DNA of 8,766 bases, from assembly GCA_029240815.1 (NCBI GenBank), contig JARDZO010000236.1, positions 1 to 8,766 of the forward strand. Reading direction: 5' to 3'. The notes under the pieces are model-generated. The model was not told the origin of the DNA. It searched no databases and saw only the letters and a program-made list of their open reading frames with translations. The position numbers and the translations under genes are program-made. Each line of letters starts with the position of its first letter. Within the stretch, counting starts at the first letter, position 1. Of the stretch, positions 1-6,030 are shown piece by piece. The stretch is from Brevibacillus sp. GTDB lineage: Bacteria; Bacillota; Bacilli; Brevibacillales; Brevibacillaceae.

Positions 1-317
1 CCGAGTTGCTCAAGCAGGTGTTTATCAACATATGCAAGAACGGCATCGAAGCCATGGGTGAACAAGGAACGCTTCAGATCTCCCATCATATCGATCAGGA
101 TGGAGACAAGGTGAGCATCGACATTCATGATTCTGGACCGGGAATTCCGTTGTACATTATCGACAAAATTTTTGACCCGTTTTTTACGACCAAGGAAGAA
201 GGAACAGGCTTGGGGCTATCCGTCTGCCAAAAGATCATCCACGATATCGGAGGTCAAATTCGTGTCTCGTCCAAAGGGTACGGAACGACCTTTCATATCA
301 TGCTCCCTTACCTCTAG
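1..317 (+). CDS. Sensor histidine kinase, C-terminal ATPase end (5' truncated by window)
   Basis: The open frame enters from the left edge and stops with TAG at 315-317. The visible ~105 residues are a nearly complete HATPase_c domain of a two-component sensor kinase, which binds ATP to phosphorylate a conserved His lying upstream, outside the window. Visible motifs in order are the N box (NICKNGIEAM), the G1 box (DSGPGIP), the F box (FDPFFTTK) and the G2 box (EEGTGLGLSVC), followed by the usual GG...GTTFHIMLP end. The TTG at position 6 is not a real start, because it lies inside the N-box helix. The compact F/G2 spacing resembles sporulation-type (KinA/KinE-like) or NtrB-like kinases, but the sensor domains are not visible, so the signal and partner regulator cannot be named. 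A terminator follows, so it is transcriptionally separate from dnaX. Confidence 0.93.
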   Translation, partial: ELLKQVFINICKNGIEAMGEQGTLQISHHIDQDGDKVSIDIHDSGPGIPLYIIDKIFDPFFTTKEEGTGLGLSVCQKIIHDIGGQIRVSSKGYGTTFHIMLPYL

Positions 318-332
318 TAAAAAGATCCACGC

Positions 333-372
333 AAAGCGTCCCTCACAACCATGTGATCGGGGCGTTTTCTTT
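333..372 (+). terminator. Rho-independent terminator after the histidine kinase
   Basis: The stem pairs AAA-(bulged G)-CGTCCC and TCACA (333-347) with TGTGA-(TC bulge)-GGGGCGTTT (352-367) around a 4-base loop, and is followed by TTTTCTTT. It ends the kinase transcript. The T-tract runs into the -35 box of the dnaX promoter. Confidence 0.75.
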
Positions 373-399
373 GATCGAACTATGCCAATAGTGTATAAT
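371..399 (+). promoter_or_regulatory. Sigma-A type promoter for the dnaX operon
   Basis: The -35 box TTGATC is at 371-376 and a perfect -10 box TATAAT at 394-399, with a 17-base spacer. The predicted start is near 406, giving a leader of about 40 bases before dnaX. It is the best housekeeping promoter in the window and directly abuts the preceding terminator. Confidence 0.8.
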
Positions 400-447
400 G
401 AACAGGATATAAAAGAGGACTGTGCAGATGGGGAGTGTCACACGAAC

Positions 448-2151
448 ATGGCTTATACCGCGCTGTATCGCGTATACCGACCGCAGACGTTTCAAGATGT
501 TGTCGGACAAGAACATGTGACGATTACCTTGCGTAATGCATTACGCGAAGGAAGGCTTTCCCATGCCTATTTGTTCAACGGTCCCCGTGGTACGGGTAAG
601 ACGAGTGCAGCTAAAATCATGTCCAAAGCCGTAAACTGTGAACAGCCGATTGACGGTGAGCCGTGCAATGAATGCGGTTCGTGCCGTGCTATTACAAGCG
701 GTTCAGTAACAGATGTGCTGGAGATCGACGCTGCATCGAACCGCGGGGTTGAAGAAATTCGCGACATACGCGACAAAGTTAAATTTGCACCAAGCGACGT
801 CAAGTACAAGGTGTACATCATTGACGAAGTGCATATGCTGACGACGGAGGCGTTTAATGCGTTGTTAAAAACGCTGGAAGAACCGCCTTCGCACGTCATT
901 TTCATTTTGGCGACCACGGAGCCGCATAAGCTGCCAGCGACCATTATCTCTCGTTGCCAGCGTTTCGATTTTCATCGGATTCCGCTCCGAGTGATGGTCG
1001 ATCTGCTGCAGAAAATATGCCAGTCGCAAGGAGTTCGAGTCGAAGAACAAGCACTCCAGCTGGTGGCGAAGATGGCAGAGGGTGGAGCGCGCGATGCCCT
1101 CAGCTTGCTGGATCAGGCGATCAGCTTTAGCCGGGATGAAGTGAAGGCTAGCGACATCATGCAGATTACGGGTACCGTTTCACAGACGTACTTTTCCGTC
1201 CTGGCTCGTTATATCGCAGAGCGCGATGTAGCACAGGTCATGGAGCAGTTCGATCAGGTCATGGTGCAGGGCAAAGATCCCGAGCAGTTCCTGCATGATT
1301 TTCTGTACTACTATAGGGATATGCTGCTCTTGAAAACGGCCCCTCAGCTAGAGGAAATCGTGGAACGGACGATGATAGACGATCAGTTCGCCCACGTGGC
1401 TGAGCTATACGGCTTCCCTGAGCTCTACGCAGCGATTGAGACGTGCAATCAGGCGCTGTCTCAATTGAAATGGTCGACGTACGCCAGAGTGCTGGTGGAG
1501 CTGACACTGGTCAAGATGTGTCAGCCTGTTGCGCAGCAAGCAGGTTCAACGGCTGCTTCCGCTGCTCCACAAGTAAACAGCGAAGAACTAACTGGCATGG
1601 CGAACCGCATACGCGTATTGGAAGAGCGTCTGGTTATGGTCATGCAGGGTCAGGTGAGCTTGCCGACACAAAAATCGGAAGAGCCAAGAAAGGCTGAACC
1701 GAAGCGTGTCGCTGCGGCAGGAGGCGGTTCCCGTACCTCGATGAACAGGGTGCGTGAGGTAGCAAAAGCATTGGACGAAAATCTGACTCGTCAGGTGCGC
1801 GGACAATGGAGCCAGATATTGACTGATCTGAAAAAGGTGAAAATCCAGTACCAGGCTTGGTTGGTAAACGGTCAGCCTGTTGCTGCTGGCAGTGATGCGG
1901 TGGTTGTCACGTTCACCAGTCCCATCCACTGCGATAAAACCATGGAGCCTGAATTAAAAGGCGTGGTAGAACGGGTCATGTTGAGTGCGCTGGGCAAGCC
2001 GCTGCAATTGCTCTCCATTATGGAAGAGGAGTGGCAGTCGGTCGAACAGCAAGTAGGGCAAAAGGATAGCCCTGCTGAGGAAGAGCAAGATCCGTTTTTA
2101 GCTGAAGCCATCAAGCTCGTAGGTGAAGAACTTGTCGAAGTAAAAGACTAA
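448..2151 (+). CDS. dnaX: DNA polymerase III subunit gamma/tau
   Basis: DnaX is the AAA+ motor of the clamp loader, which opens and loads the beta sliding clamp and ties the replisome together in the cytoplasm. The protein has 567 residues, close to the B. subtilis tau length (~563). Visible motifs are Walker A GPRGTGKT (45-52), a zinc module with C64, C73, C76 and C79, Walker B IIDEVH (124-129), sensor 1 LATTEPHK (154-161) and the SRC arginine-finger motif (168-170). A variable linker with a coiled-coil-like segment (ANRIRVLEERL) precedes the C-terminal tau domain, which would contact the polymerase and DnaB. The ATG at 448 is chosen because the protein then begins MAYTALYRVYRPQ, the usual DnaX start. 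A GGGGAG at 430-435 is the likely Shine-Dalgarno, with a rather long 12-base spacing. In-frame starts further upstream precede the promoter's transcription start. It is the first gene of dnaX-ybaB-recR. Confidence 0.97.
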   Translation: MAYTALYRVYRPQTFQDVVGQEHVTITLRNALREGRLSHAYLFNGPRGTGKTSAAKIMSKAVNCEQPIDGEPCNECGSCRAITSGSVTDVLEIDAASNRGVEEIRDIRDKVKFAPSDVKYKVYIIDEVHMLTTEAFNALLKTLEEPPSHVIFILATTEPHKLPATIISRCQRFDFHRIPLRVMVDLLQKICQSQGVRVEEQALQLVAKMAEGGARDALSLLDQAISFSRDEVKASDIMQITGTVSQTYFSVLARYIAERDVAQVMEQFDQVMVQGKDPEQFLHDFLYYYRDMLLLKTAPQLEEIVERTMIDDQFAHVAELYGFPELYAAIETCNQALSQLKWSTYARVLVELTLVKMCQPVAQQAGSTAASAAPQVNSEELTGMANRIRVLEERLVMVMQGQVSLPTQKSEEPRKAEPKRVAAAGGGSRTSMNRVREVAKALDENLTRQVRGQWSQILTDLKKVKIQYQAWLVNGQPVAAGSDAVVVTFTSPIHCDKTMEPELKGVVERVMLSALGKPLQLLSIMEEEWQSVEQQVGQKDSPAEEEQDPFLAEAIKLVGEELVEVKD

Positions 2152-2181
2152 ATGAAGAACATTTAAGGGAGGAACCCTCAC

Positions 2182-2502
2182 ATGAAAAACATGCAGCAAA
2201 TGCAGCAAATGATGAAGCAAGTGAAAAAAATGCAGGAAGAAATGGCAAAGGCTCAAGAAGCACTGAAAGATAAAGTAGTAGAAGGATCCGCTGGCGGCGG
2301 CGCTGTGTTGGTAAAAGCAGATGGTCATAAACAAGTAAAAGAAATCCTCATCAAGCCTGAAGTCATTGATCCAGATGACGTAGAAATGCTGCAAGACCTT
2401 GTGTTGACTGCTGTAAATGACGCGTTGCGCAAAGCCGATGAATTGATGGCAAAAGACATGGGGAAATTCACCGGAGGAATGAACATCCCGGGTCTGTTCT
2501 AA
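2182..2502 (+). CDS. ybaB: YbaB/EbfC family nucleoid-associated protein
   Basis: This 106-residue protein belongs to the YbaB/EbfC family of small dimeric DNA-binding proteins, usually encoded between dnaX and recR. The N-terminus is a Met/Gln/Lys-rich helix ([21 protein letters not shown]) that forms the family's tweezer-like dimer arm. The family core follows, with the glycine run SAGGGAV near residue 37, a strand ending in [10 protein letters not shown] and the closing helix [17 protein letters not shown]. The start is supported by a very strong Shine-Dalgarno, AAGGGAGG at 2165-2172, nine bases upstream. It lies 30 bases after dnaX and 27 before recR, consistent with a single operon. The exact role (nucleoid binding, perhaps linked to RecR-dependent repair) is family-level knowledge. 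Confidence 0.95.
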   Translation: MKNMQQMQQMMKQVKKMQEEMAKAQEALKDKVVEGSAGGGAVLVKADGHKQVKEILIKPEVIDPDDVEMLQDLVLTAVNDALRKADELMAKDMGKFTGGMNIPGLF

Positions 2503-2529
2503 AACCAGAAAGTTGAAGGAGCAAACGCG

Positions 2530-3126
2530 ATGTTCTATCCAGAACCGGTATCCAAGCTGATCGAAGGCTTTATGAAACTGCCCGGCATCGGTCCCAAAAC
2601 TGCTGGGCGGCTTGCCTTTTTTGTCCTCAACATGAAAGAAGACGACGTGTTGGATCTGGCGAAGGCACTTGTGAACGCCAAGCGCCAGCTGCACTACTGT
2701 TCCGTCTGCAACAACATCACGGATCTTGACCCTTGCCACATCTGCAGGGACAAGCGCCGTGACGGTTCGATCATCTGCGTTGTGCAGGAGCCTAGAGATG
2801 TTGTGGCGATGGAAAAAACGAGAGAGTTTGAAGGCTATTACCACGTGCTGCAGGGTGCTATTTCTCCAATGGATGGGATCGGTCCGGAAGATATTCGCAT
2901 TCCCGATCTGCTGAAACGACTCAGCGATGAGCAGGTGAAAGAAGTCATCCTGGCAACCAACCCCAACATCGAGGGAGAGGCGACCGCGATGTACATTTCC
3001 CGCTTGATCAAACCTTTCGGGATTCGCGTGACACGTATTGCCCATGGATTACCGGTCGGCGGCGACCTGGAATACGCAGATGAAGTAACGCTGACCAAAG
3101 CGCTGGAAGGTCGACGTGAACTATAG
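2530..3126 (+). CDS. recR: Recombination mediator protein RecR
   Basis: RecR works with RecO (and RecF) to load RecA on SSB-coated single-stranded gaps. The length of 198 residues is normal for the family. An N-terminal helix-hairpin-helix includes [15 protein letters not shown] (16-30). A C4 zinc finger follows with C57, C60, C69 and C72 (CSVC...CHIC). A TOPRIM domain spans about 80-175 ([15 protein letters not shown], then [12 protein letters not shown]), and the C-terminal [17 protein letters not shown] motif (172-188) is typical. Shine-Dalgarno GAAGGAG at 2515-2521 is eight bases before the ATG. It is the last gene of the dnaX operon, followed within 14 bases by a terminator. Confidence 0.97.
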   Translation: MFYPEPVSKLIEGFMKLPGIGPKTAGRLAFFVLNMKEDDVLDLAKALVNAKRQLHYCSVCNNITDLDPCHICRDKRRDGSIICVVQEPRDVVAMEKTREFEGYYHVLQGAISPMDGIGPEDIRIPDLLKRLSDEQVKEVILATNPNIEGEATAMYISRLIKPFGIRVTRIAHGLPVGGDLEYADEVTLTKALEGRREL

Positions 3127-3139
3127 CAACGACGAACAG

Positions 3140-3166
3140 AAAGACGGGGGCAACCTGTCTTTTTTT
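3140..3166 (+). terminator. Rho-independent terminator of the dnaX-ybaB-recR operon
   Basis: AGACGGG (3142-3148) pairs with CCTGTCT (3154-3160), with one G-T pair, around the 5-base loop GGCAA. A-T pairs extend the base of the stem and a run of seven T follows (3160-3166). Confidence 0.85.
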
Positions 3167-3215
3167 ACGTTTCAATGCAGGTAAGCAATCTAAGCGTGAT
3201 GAGGAGGGAAGAGAC

Positions 3216-3683
3216 ATGCCTGTCATCCGTTCCGAGCTGGTGATCGATGCCCCACAGCAATTATGTTTTGATGCGACAAGAAGTATTGATTTGCATATGG
3301 AGTCTACCTCCCGGACAGGCGAAAAGGCGATCGCCGGGGTCACGAGTGGATGGATAGAGCTGGGCGAATCTGTGACCTGGGAAGCCGTCCATTTTGGAAT
3401 CAAGCAAAGACTGACTGCCAAGATCACAGAAATGGACAAACCGCGTTATTTCGTCGACGAAATGGTGTCCGGAGCATTCAAACGCTTTCGACATGAGCAT
3501 GAATTCATACCAGTAGGAAAAAACCAAACCCGTATGCTCGATACATTTGACTATAGCTCGCCGCTAGGATTTCTGGGTAAAATCGCTGATTGGCTTGTCC
3601 TGGAATCGTACATGACCCGGTTTCTGCTGGAAAGGAACCTTTACTTAAAGCAGGTGGCAGAGGAGCAGTTCAAACGGATGTAA
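3216..3683 (+). CDS. SRPBCC (START-like/polyketide cyclase-type) domain protein
   Basis: This 155-residue soluble protein has no signal peptide or membrane segment. The pattern fits a single SRPBCC helix-grip domain: an initial strand (VIRSELVIDAP), the helix QLCFDATRSIDLHMEST, a run of strands (GESVTWEAVHFGIKQRLTAKITEMD, PRYFVDEMVSGAFKRFRHEHEFIPV, TRMLDTFDYSSPLG) and a long C-terminal helix closing the pocket. Such proteins bind hydrophobic ligands or act as cyclases; no catalytic residues can be assigned, so the ligand is unknown. The ATG is supported by GAGGAGG at 3201-3207, eight bases upstream. It follows the recR terminator and precedes the CPBP protease gene. No convincing promoter is visible in the ~50 bases before it. 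In B. subtilis this position is empty, since recR is followed directly by yaaL. Confidence 0.8.
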   Translation: MPVIRSELVIDAPQQLCFDATRSIDLHMESTSRTGEKAIAGVTSGWIELGESVTWEAVHFGIKQRLTAKITEMDKPRYFVDEMVSGAFKRFRHEHEFIPVGKNQTRMLDTFDYSSPLGFLGKIADWLVLESYMTRFLLERNLYLKQVAEEQFKRM

Positions 3684-3684
3684 G

Positions 3685-3718
3685 AAAAAGTGGCTTCGGG
3701 AAAAGACGGACTTTTTTT
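3685..3718 (+). terminator. Possible weak terminator between the SRPBCC and CPBP genes
   Basis: AAAAAGT (3685-3691) can pair with ACTTTTT (3710-3716), with a small inner CTT/AAG helix and an unpaired internal loop, followed by further T. The stem is A-T rich with poor inner pairing, so it may attenuate transcription into the protease gene rather than end it fully. Confidence 0.4.
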
Positions 3719-3756
3719 GTGGGACGAGACATAGAGTGAAATAGGAGTGTGAAGAG

Positions 3757-4731
3757 ATGCTGACAGGACCGGGGCTGTCGCTGCGGATTGAGCCAGAGAG
3801 ACATCGGTCTACTCCGTGGGCGATCATGCTGTTTATAGGGTATTGGCTTATGTTTGCCGCGGAGTTTTCCGTCATTCGATTCTACCGGGGAGAAGATGGG
3901 CGATGGGTCGCATCGACAACGGAGCAGCCGCAGATGTGGCTGTCGCTGGCGGTGTTAACCATTACGGTATTCAGCTTGGTAGGGGCCTTCGGGTTTGTCA
4001 TCAGTCTGTGGAAGCAGAGTCGGCAAACGCAATGGTTTTGGGGAGATCACGATCTGACCGGCAACGACGTGTTGCATATGGTGGCTTGGATGCATGTGTT
4101 CCAGACGTGTACGCTACTCTTCTACGGATTGATACTCGAGGGAACGCTCTTTTCGGAGGGGACGATCGGCGGTGCTTTCGAATCGGCTTCGTTTCAACTG
4201 TTTCTTCTGATGTTGATTCCGTTCTGGTTTCGGGGGCGTATGGCGGAAATCGGAGTCTGTCGTCCAGTGCGATTGGGACAAATGATCATCACGCTGCTGA
4301 TCATGTTCTTTCTGATCGCCAAAGTTCTCGATGTGGCGATCACGAATCCGCTGGCGGACTGGCTGGGACTCTCTCTCTCATCCGAGCGAGAACATCAGAT
4401 CGAAAAAGAAATTGTGCAAGCCAAGCAAACCGACATGATCGCGGCCGCCTCTTCCTTTCTTGTGATTGGCATATTGGTCCCGATCGCGGAGGAGCTATTG
4501 TTCAGGGGTGTCTTACAGACGTATTTGGTGCGTCGACTCGGGGCCCTTGTCGGAATCGTTTTAAGCAGTCTCTGGTTTGCCCTCTTGCATATCGATTTGG
4601 CGTTATTTGTGCCGCTCTTTGCCATTGGTCTCGGATTAGGGTTTGTCCGTCATCGCTATCACTCTATTTGGGGAGCGGTTTTGCTGCATGCCGTCAACAA
4701 TTTGTCGGGGGTGCTGTACTACTTTCAATGA
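3757..4731 (+). CDS. CPBP family (Rce1/Abi-like) intramembrane glutamic endopeptidase
   Basis: This 324-residue polytopic membrane protein carries the CPBP signature in its C-terminal half. Motif 1 is EELLFRG, with the glutamate pair E245/E246 and R250. Motif 2 is FALLH, F274 to H278. Motif 3 is HAVNN, H311 to N315. These are the residues that activate water and form the active site in Rce1-type proteases. About eight or nine hydrophobic segments are visible, roughly at 22-40, 61-84, 108-128, 145-159, 174-193, 229-247, 262-277, 281-297 and 305-321. A charged stretch at 208-226 (SSEREHQIEKEIVQAKQ) separates the N-terminal helices from the catalytic part. All key residues are present, so it is probably active; the substrate is unknown. 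Shine-Dalgarno TAGGAG (3742-3747) is nine bases before the ATG. Its stop nearly abuts the yaaL ribosome site, suggesting co-transcription with yaaL and bofA. Confidence 0.88.
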   Translation: MLTGPGLSLRIEPERHRSTPWAIMLFIGYWLMFAAEFSVIRFYRGEDGRWVASTTEQPQMWLSLAVLTITVFSLVGAFGFVISLWKQSRQTQWFWGDHDLTGNDVLHMVAWMHVFQTCTLLFYGLILEGTLFSEGTIGGAFESASFQLFLLMLIPFWFRGRMAEIGVCRPVRLGQMIITLLIMFFLIAKVLDVAITNPLADWLGLSLSSEREHQIEKEIVQAKQTDMIAAASSFLVIGILVPIAEELLFRGVLQTYLVRRLGALVGIVLSSLWFALLHIDLALFVPLFAIGLGLGFVRHRYHSIWGAVLLHAVNNLSGVLYYFQ

Positions 4732-4743
4732 GGGGGTACATAG

Positions 4744-4974
4744 ATGAGCAGGTGGGGGAAAAAGACGAGGGTATTGGTCGACGTCGATGGGGTAGGGCTG
4801 GATACAGCGGTCAATCGGGCACGTCTGGATTGGCAGCACGCCCGCCATCTGGTAGAAATCAGCGAACCGGATGGCGGATTGGATGATGCGATTTACTATT
4901 TGCAGTTGACGGAGAAACGCTACATGTATCTGCTCTCGCAAGCAAAGCGGGAGCATCATCGTAAGCAAGCCTAA
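4744..4974 (+). CDS. yaaL: YaaL family protein (DUF2508)
   Basis: This small soluble protein of 76 residues is predicted to be almost entirely helical. It resembles the short YaaL/DUF2508 proteins encoded between recR and bofA in Bacillus. The middle holds a helix (LDTAVNRARLDWQHARHLVEIS), the end a second one (LDDAIYYLQLTEKRYMYLLSQAKRE), and the C-terminus is basic (REHHRKQA). The family has no established function. The start is set by GAGGGGG at 4730-4736, overlapping the end of the protease gene, seven bases from the ATG. The bofA Shine-Dalgarno overlaps the yaaL stop codon, so the two are likely translationally linked. The identification rests on position, size and sequence pattern. Confidence 0.8.
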   Translation: MSRWGKKTRVLVDVDGVGLDTAVNRARLDWQHARHLVEISEPDGGLDDAIYYLQLTEKRYMYLLSQAKREHHRKQA

Positions 4975-4985
4975 GGAGGAAGCTC

Positions 4986-5252
4986 ATGGAAACGGGATGG
5001 GTCATTGCTCTGATTATTGCGGGGATACTTCTCGTCATCGCGGCTAGTAAATCGGTGACGGGTCCCGTGCGTTGGATTGGTTTTGGGATCATGCAGTTGG
5101 TTATCGGGGCGATCTTGCTGTTCTTTGCCAATCTGGTCGGGGAATTAGCCAGCTTTCATATCCCGATCAATCCGATTACCGCACTGCTCGCCGGTTTTTT
5201 GCGTTTGCCGGGTCTAGCAGCCTTGGTCGTCATCAAGCTGTGGGTCATGTAG
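4986..5252 (+). CDS. bofA: BofA, inhibitor of pro-sigma-K processing
   Basis: BofA sits in the outer forespore membrane of sporulating cells and, with SpoIVFA, holds the intramembrane metalloprotease SpoIVFB inactive until the forespore signals, delaying sigma-K activation. This 88-residue protein is the usual size. Hydrophobic segments lie at about 3-20, 30-51 and 63-86. The family core is visible: a central FFANLVG with N49, then IPINPIT with N62 and T65, then LPGLAALVVIK near the end. These residues correspond to the asparagines and threonine of B. subtilis BofA (48, 61, 64) that, as I recall, matter for inhibition. Shine-Dalgarno AAGGAGG (4973-4979) lies six bases before the ATG and overlaps the yaaL stop. 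The gene converges on a - strand gene only 17 bases away, with no clear terminator between them. Confidence 0.93.
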   Translation: METGWVIALIIAGILLVIAASKSVTGPVRWIGFGIMQLVIGAILLFFANLVGELASFHIPINPITALLAGFLRLPGLAALVVIKLWVM

Positions 5253-5269
5253 ACGTTTTTCTCGGACGT

Positions 5270-5797
5270 TTACCCATCCGTAAGCAAAAAAGCGACCCCT
5301 CTATTTTCGTATTTCACACGACTGTTTTTGGACTGGCGAAAGGAAACGAGCAAAGCGAACATTCTGGGCAATGACAGGACCAACGTACCGCAGAGCAGAG
5401 TCAGGCCATACTCCACAGGCAGCCACACGTAAGCGGCAGCGGCGAGAAACAGACAGCCGAGCAGGACAGCGCTCTCTCCCGTGCGATAGACCGATAAGGG
5501 AACTGGTAATCGATACCCGCTTCCCCACCACGGAGAGACAAGCATATCCGCTGTTGTATGAGGCTTAAGTAAACGCAGCTGAGCATACAGACGAAACACG
5601 ATCAGATGGCTAACGGCTATTGCCGGCAGGATGGCAAGTGTAACGATCAGGCGAGCCACAGGGACGTTTAGGTACATGGAAATCACGATCAAGGACGTGC
5701 CCATCAGCAGCCATTGTAACAAATGACCGATCATGCCCCAGCGAAAGCGGTACAGCAGTTTGTAACTGTAGATCGTTTGATTGATTGGTTCCTTCAT
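5270..5797 (-). CDS. Hypothetical four-helix membrane protein
   Basis: This 175-residue protein is not one I recognise. Four hydrophobic segments are visible at about 22-42, 48-70, 108-127 and 130-152. The N-terminal stretch carries several basic residues (SYKLLYRFRWG). The loop between helices 2 and 3 contains a distinctive WWGSGYRLPVPLS sequence, and the tail is basic (FRQSKNSRVKYENR). There is no signal peptide cleavage site or catalytic motif. The start is supported on the - strand by AAGGAAG (plus-strand 5804-5810), six bases before the ATG, and by a candidate promoter at 5836-5863. It is a single gene read against its neighbours. Its 3' end lies 17 bases from the bofA stop. It may belong to a lineage-restricted family. 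Confidence 0.75.
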   Translation of the reverse strand: MKEPINQTIYSYKLLYRFRWGMIGHLLQWLLMGTSLIVISMYLNVPVARLIVTLAILPAIAVSHLIVFRLYAQLRLLKPHTTADMLVSPWWGSGYRLPVPLSVYRTGESAVLLGCLFLAAAAYVWLPVEYGLTLLCGTLVLSLPRMFALLVSFRQSKNSRVKYENRGVAFLLTDG

Positions 5798-5835
5798 ACG
5801 TCACTTCCTTTACGACAAGCCGATATTCAGGTCTC

Positions 5836-5863
5836 ATTATCGCATAGTCGCAAAAGTTGAAAA
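5836..5863 (-). promoter_or_regulatory. Candidate promoter for the - strand membrane protein gene
   Basis: Read on the - strand, TTTTCA (plus 5858-5863) is followed after 16 bases by TGC-GATAAT, with the -10 box at plus 5836-5841. The TGn before the -10 box adds an extended -10 element. It lies about 40 bases upstream of the ATG and fits sigma-A. Confidence 0.5.
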
Positions 5864-5894
5864 AGCATGAAATAGCGTGCATTAGAAAGATTTC

Positions 5895-5928
5895 AGCCGT
5901 TGGTGATGCCAGCGGCTTTTGTGTTTTT
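5895..5928 (+). terminator. Strong + strand terminator with no adjacent + strand gene
   Basis: AGCCGTTGG (5895-5903) pairs fully with CCAGCGGCT (5909-5917), with one G-T pair, around the loop TGATG, and is followed by TTTTGTGTTTTT. On the - strand the tract after the stem (GAAATCTTTC) is poor, so the hairpin is oriented for + strand transcripts. The closest upstream + strand gene is bofA, about 640 bases away across the opposing gene. Confidence 0.75.
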
Positions 5929-5961
5929 AGACAAGCCTTGTTGTCGTTATGCACTGGCGGT

Positions 5962-5982
5962 TAAAGGGAACGCTAAAGGGAA
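5962..5982 (+). repeat. Two direct copies of TAAAGGGAA, 12-base period
   Basis: TAAAGGGAA occurs at 5962-5970 and again at 5974-5982, with CGC between. A related TGGAAGGG follows at 5983-5990. The repeat lies 50-70 bases before the start of the dehydrogenase-like gene, where an operator or a leader element could sit. No clear sigma-A promoter is visible around it. Its function is unknown. Confidence 0.5.
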
Positions 5983-6013
5983 TGGAAGGGTCTGATCTTG
6001 GTTTCGTCGTGTT

Positions 6014-6021
6014 AGAGGAGG
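6014..6021 (+). promoter_or_regulatory. Shine-Dalgarno AGAGGAGG that decides the TTG start at 6031
   Basis: AGAGGAGG ends at 6021, directly touching an in-frame TTG at 6022, which is too close to serve as start. The next in-frame TTG at 6031 has a nine-base spacing and is preferred. Confidence 0.7.
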
Positions 6022-6030
6022 TTGCGGGTC

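Noticed and set aside
318..447. Possible SRP (scr/ffs) RNA upstream of dnaX, as in B. subtilis
   Set aside because: Only 130 bases are available, filled by a terminator, promoter and short leader. The GNAR tetraloop helix of SRP RNA is not visible and the Bacillus RNA is about 270 bases.
1828..1838. Possible dnaX frameshift site making a gamma form, as in E. coli
   Set aside because: In frame it reads G-AAA-AAG rather than A-AAA-AAG, with no evident stimulating hairpin, and lies near the C-terminal domain. A tau-only product is more likely.
2098..3045. Long - strand open frame (315 codons) across ybaB and recR
   Set aside because: It is antisense to two clear genes, rich in His/Phe/Leu as expected of a complementary-frame shadow, and has no family features.
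3816..4886. 356-codon + strand open frame overlapping the CPBP protease gene
   Set aside because: The alternative frame has CPBP signature motifs and membrane helices. This one is Arg/Ser/Gly-rich with no domain and runs out of frame through yaaL.
5253..5300. Terminator between bofA and the convergent - strand gene
   Set aside because: Only short stems (CGTC/GACG, GTTTAC/GTAAGC with a wobble) are possible. None combines a GC stem with a correctly placed T-tract on either strand.
5939..5968. Sigma-F-like promoter (GGTTAAA at 5959-5965) before the dehydrogenase-like gene
   Set aside because: The -10-like part is partial and the -35 position reads TGTTG, not the expected GYATA-type sequence.
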